In this document: positions 61,444-64,000 of the stretch, one piece after another | Position numbering within the stretch: position 1 is the first letter of the stretch | Layout of the letters: the number at the start of each line of letters is the position of its first letter | Origin: Pseudomonas karstica | GTDB taxonomy: Bacteria; Pseudomonadota; Gammaproteobacteria; Pseudomonadales; Pseudomonadaceae | Assembly: GCF_009707515.1 (NCBI RefSeq) | Contig: NZ_WLYI01000028.1 | Span: 1-64,000, forward strand | Length of the DNA stretch: 64,000 nt | Direction: 5' to 3' | The notes under the pieces: model-generated | Told to the model about the DNA's origin: nothing | Database searches by the model: none | The model's input: only the letters and a program-made list of their open reading frames with translations | Made by a program: the position numbers and the translations under genes

Positions 61444-61520
61444 TGGGGTGGACGAAGGGGATCGAACCCTCGACAACGGGAGTCACAATCCCGTGCTCTA
61501 CCAACTGAGCTACGCCCACC
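61444..61520 (-). tRNA. tRNA-His (GTG), copy 1 in transcription order
   Basis: Identical over all 77 bases to the other tRNA-His. The tRNA plus hairpin behaves as a duplicated unit. Confidence 0.97.
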
Positions 61521-61551
61521 ATATAGCGCTACTTGTGCCAAAGCTGCCTAA

Positions 61552-61628
61552 TGGCGCACCCGGCAGGACTCGAACCTGCGACCATCCGCTTAGAAGGCGG
61601 ATGCTCTATCCAGCTGAGCTACGGGCGC
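61552..61628 (-). tRNA. tRNA-Arg (TCT)
   Basis: 77 bases. Acceptor GCGCCCG with 3' CGGGTGCGCCA, anticodon TCT in CCGCCTTCTAAGCGG and CCA encoded. First tRNA of the leftward operon Arg-His-Leu-His. Confidence 0.97.
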
Positions 61629-61903
61629 CTTATTAATCTGTACTCTTTGAGGATTACAAACTAAATGCTTCCAGCCTTACAGAACAACTATTCTGCTCGA
61701 CCTTCTTAACCAGTGCTAGGCTGTGCCCGACAAGTGCGACGAATAGTATAGGCGCCCCCAGAGGTCGTCAAATCCTTTTTGAAAAAAATTCATTTTATTT
61801 AAGGGGTTAGAGGAATTTGCAGACCAAGCGCCTTTGCCCTCACGTCCTGGCATGCGAGAATACGCGCACTTTTCCTCTCCCTCTCGATGGTTAATCACGC
61901 GTA

Positions 61904-62758
61904 ATGACTGCACAACTTATCGACGGCAAATCAATCGCCGCCAGCCTGCGCCAGCAGATCGCCCAACGAGTCACCGAGCGCCGCTTGCAAGGCCTGCGCA
62001 CGCCGGGCCTCGCGGTGATCCTGGTCGGCAGCGATCCTGCCTCTCAGGTTTATGTCTCACACAAGCGTAAAGACTGTGAAGAGGTCGGCTTTATTTCCAA
62101 GGCCTATGACTTGCCTTCCGATACCACCCAGCAGGCCCTCACCGACCTGATCGACAACCTCAACGATGATCCGAACATCGACGGCATCCTGTTGCAGTTG
62201 CCGCTGCCAGAGCATCTGGACGCCTCCAAGTTGCTGGAACGCATCCGCCCGGACAAAGACGTCGATGGTTTCCACCCTTATAACGTTGGCCGCCTGGCGC
62301 AACGCATTCCCCTGCTGCGGCCTTGCACCCCGAAGGGCATCATGACCCTGCTGGAAAGCACCGGCGTTGATTTGTACGGCCTGGACGCAGTGGTCGTCGG
62401 CGCCTCGAACATCGTCGGTCGTCCGATGGCCATGGAGCTGCTGCTGGCTGGCTGCACCGTGACGGTCACCCACCGTTTCACCAAGGACCTGGCCGGCCAT
62501 GTCGGCCGAGCTGACCTGGTGGTGGTTGCCGCCGGCAAACCGGGCCTGGTGAAAGGTGAATGGATCAAGGAAGGCGCCATCGTCATCGACGTGGGCATCA
62601 ACCGCCAGGATGACGGCAAGCTGGTAGGCGACGTGGTGTATGAAACCGCCCTGCCCCGCGCCGGTTGGATTACACCGGTTCCAGGCGGTGTAGGCCCAAT
62701 GACCCGCGCCTGCCTGCTGGAAAATACGCTGTACGCAGCAGAAACCCTGCACAGCTGA
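61904..62758 (+). CDS. folD: Bifunctional methylenetetrahydrofolate dehydrogenase/cyclohydrolase
   Basis: Cytoplasmic folate enzyme of 284 residues. Catalytic Lys in YVSHKRKDCEEVG, GILLQLPLPEHLD, and the NADP-binding GASNIVGRPMAMELL. Complete. Divergent from the tRNA operon. Its terminator appears interrupted by a REPIN (see below). Confidence 0.96.
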   Translation: MTAQLIDGKSIAASLRQQIAQRVTERRLQGLRTPGLAVILVGSDPASQVYVSHKRKDCEEVGFISKAYDLPSDTTQQALTDLIDNLNDDPNIDGILLQLPLPEHLDASKLLERIRPDKDVDGFHPYNVGRLAQRIPLLRPCTPKGIMTLLESTGVDLYGLDAVVVGASNIVGRPMAMELLLAGCTVTVTHRFTKDLAGHVGRADLVVVAAGKPGLVKGEWIKEGAIVIDVGINRQDDGKLVGDVVYETALPRAGWITPVPGGVGPMTRACLLENTLYAAETLHS

Positions 62759-62773
62759 TAACCCGCAAACTTG

Positions 62774-62931
62774 AAAACCTCGCTATCGCGCAATGCCGTT
62801 CAGCGTAGGAGCGAGCTTGCTCGCGAAAAACGTCAACGATAACGCGTACATCCTGGATAAACGCGTCGCCTATGAGTTCTTCGCGAGCAAGCTCGCTCCT
62901 ACAAACAGCATCGCTATCGCGAGGTTTTTTT
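62774..62931 (+). terminator. folD terminator split by a REPIN insertion
   Basis: The left half (62774-62790) and the right half (62912-62931) both contain CGCTATCGCG. Joined at one copy they give a perfect 10-bp stem AAAACCTCGC / GCGAGGTTTT with a TATC loop and further Ts. The arms can still pair across the 120-bp insert. Confidence 0.6.
62805..62902. repeat. REPIN (two inverted REP sequences)
   Basis: Two inverted copies of the 23-bp REP (GTAGGAGCGAGCTTGCTCGC plus GAA), at 62805-62827 and 62880-62902, surround a 52-bp middle. Such REP doublets form long hairpins and are moved in trans by RAYT transposases. Confidence 0.9.
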
Positions 62932-63089
62932 ATGGGCTTTCGCCAACTACTGACCAATCATCGGGTTAGAGCCTTTATCTAAAGGCTTTCTATCGTTTTC
63001 TGATCCATACTTCTAGAATGTAACGGTATTTGTCAGAAAGTCCCGTTGCAGAACGGCAATCCCTACTTTTTATTAGCGAGTTCATCCGC

Positions 63090-64000
63090 GTGAAAATTCG
63101 TCTATCTCTTGTCAGCCTATTTTTTGCATTTACAGGCACAGTCGTCAGCGCCACCGTCGACGCTCGCGAAACCACTCTCGCCCCCCGGGACACTTCGCAA
63201 CTGCATATCGCCTCCGGCAGCGCGATGCTGGTGGACCTGCAGACCAACAAAGTCATCTACTCCAGCAATCCGGACGTGGTCGTGCCGATCGCCTCCGTGA
63301 CCAAGTTGATGACCGGCATGGTCATACTCGATGCCAAACAGAACATGGATGAGTACATCGACATCAACATCAGTGACACACCGGAAATGAAGGGGGTGTT
63401 TTCACGGGTCAGGCTCAACAGCGAAATGCCGCGCAAAGAGATGCTGCTGATAACGCTAATGTCCTCGGAAAACCGCGCCGCCGCTAGCTTGGCCCACCAT
63501 TACCCGGGCGGCTACGCTGCCTTTATTGCAGCGATGAACGCCAAGGCCAAGGCGCTGGGCATGGCCAAGACTCATTATGTAGAGCCCACGGGCCTGTCGA
63601 CCCATAACGTTTCCACGGCCCGGGACTTGAGCAAATTGCTGCAAGCGGCGCGCAAATACCCGATGCTCAGTGAACTAAGCACCACCAAGGAAAAAACCGT
63701 AGCCTTCCGCAAACCCAACTACACCTTGGGCTTTTCCAACACTGACCACCTGGTCAACCGCGCCAACTGGGACATCAAGCTGACCAAGACCGGCTTTACC
63801 AACCAGGCCGGCCACTGCCTGGTATTGGTGACGAGCATGGGTAATCGCCCGGTATCACTGGTGATCCTCGACGCGTTTGGCAAATTCACGCATTTTGCCG
63901 ACGCCAGCCGTATTCGCAAATGGGTTGAAACCGGCAAGAGCGGCTCGGTACCGGACGTGGCCCTGCGCTACAAGGCCGACAAGAACCTGAAAAGTCGCCA
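63090..64000 (+). CDS. pbpG: D-alanyl-D-alanine endopeptidase (PBP7), 3' end cut by the window
   Basis: The GTG start gives a signal peptide (LSLVSLFFAFTGTVVSATV) and about 303 visible residues of a low-mass penicillin-binding protein. Active-site motifs are all present: SVTK (Ser-x-x-Lys), SEN in MSSENRAA and KTG in LTKTGFT. Periplasmic enzyme that cuts peptide cross-links in peptidoglycan. The right end of the window cuts the gene near its C-terminus, so the stop is not seen. Confidence 0.93.
   Translation, partial: MKIRLSLVSLFFAFTGTVVSATVDARETTLAPRDTSQLHIASGSAMLVDLQTNKVIYSSNPDVVVPIASVTKLMTGMVILDAKQNMDEYIDINISDTPEMKGVFSRVRLNSEMPRKEMLLITLMSSENRAAASLAHHYPGGYAAFIAAMNAKAKALGMAKTHYVEPTGLSTHNVSTARDLSKLLQAARKYPMLSELSTTKEKTVAFRKPNYTLGFSNTDHLVNRANWDIKLTKTGFTNQAGHCLVLVTSMGNRPVSLVILDAFGKFTHFADASRIRKWVETGKSGSVPDVALRYKADKNLKSR

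Noticed and set aside
61111..61520. Repeated blocks that could suggest a CRISPR array
   Set aside because: The repeats are two tRNA-His genes with terminators; no regular short repeat-spacer pattern exists anywhere in the window.

Overview
The window is a chromosomal segment of a Pseudomonas, most likely of the P. fluorescens group. The reasons are GC-rich coding DNA, the gene set (liu leucine-catabolism operon, tamAB, lon-clpXP-tig, cysS-glnS), a PrrF-type iron sRNA, a CrcY/CrcZ-type catabolite sRNA, and REP/REPIN elements built on GGAGCGAGCTTGCTCGCGAA. Both ends are cut: a toxin gene enters from the left and pbpG runs off the right.

Layout. 1-0.95 kb: AT-rich end of a polymorphic toxin with an ADP-ribosyltransferase tip and its overlapping immunity gene. 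1-5.6 kb: cysS and glnS (leftward), ppiB and lpxH (rightward). 5.6-10.4 kb: EmrAB-type tripartite efflux operon with a MarR repressor and two palindromic operators. 10.5-16.0 kb: tamB/tamA. 16-19 kb: an acetyltransferase, xthA and a PstS-OmpA fusion. 19-31 kb: an acyl-CoA dehydrogenase with a LysR regulator, then the leucine/isovalerate module liuR-hmgL and liuABCD with a divergent acyl-CoA ligase, tied together by LiuR-type palindromes. A sigma54-driven CrcY-like sRNA sits just after hmgL.

31-45 kb: an S24-type repressor that has lost its catalytic dyad, a DUF6124-like protein, a PrrF sRNA under a Fur box, an M14 carboxypeptidase, an HxlR/MFS pair, and an ECF sigma/anti-sigma pair divergent from a catalase-like peroxidase and cytochrome b561. 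The two ECF-side units share the same promoter pattern. Then come an LRR-kinase fusion, yebC, the aminoethylphosphonate genes phnW-phnX with a LysR regulator, and a poorly explained 0.8-kb gap.

45-64 kb: a second cytochrome b561, a PLP enzyme, fadH, a cysteine-free nitrilase-fold protein coupled to an AraC regulator, two small ORFs and a DUF2242 lipoprotein. The proteostasis block ppiD-hupB-lon-clpX-clpP-tig follows, then a tRNA cluster (Arg, His, Leu, His), folD and pbpG. A degenerate tRNA-Asp-like sequence lies between hupB and ppiD. A REPIN interrupts what reads as the folD terminator, flanked by a 10-bp direct repeat.

Most of the window is ordinary housekeeping and catabolic DNA. The points most worth a second look are the toxin-immunity pair, the two sRNAs, the ECF promoter pair, the two proteins with missing catalytic residues, the LRR-kinase, the tRNA remnant and the REPIN insertion. 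All statements about other genomes are from memory and were not searched.
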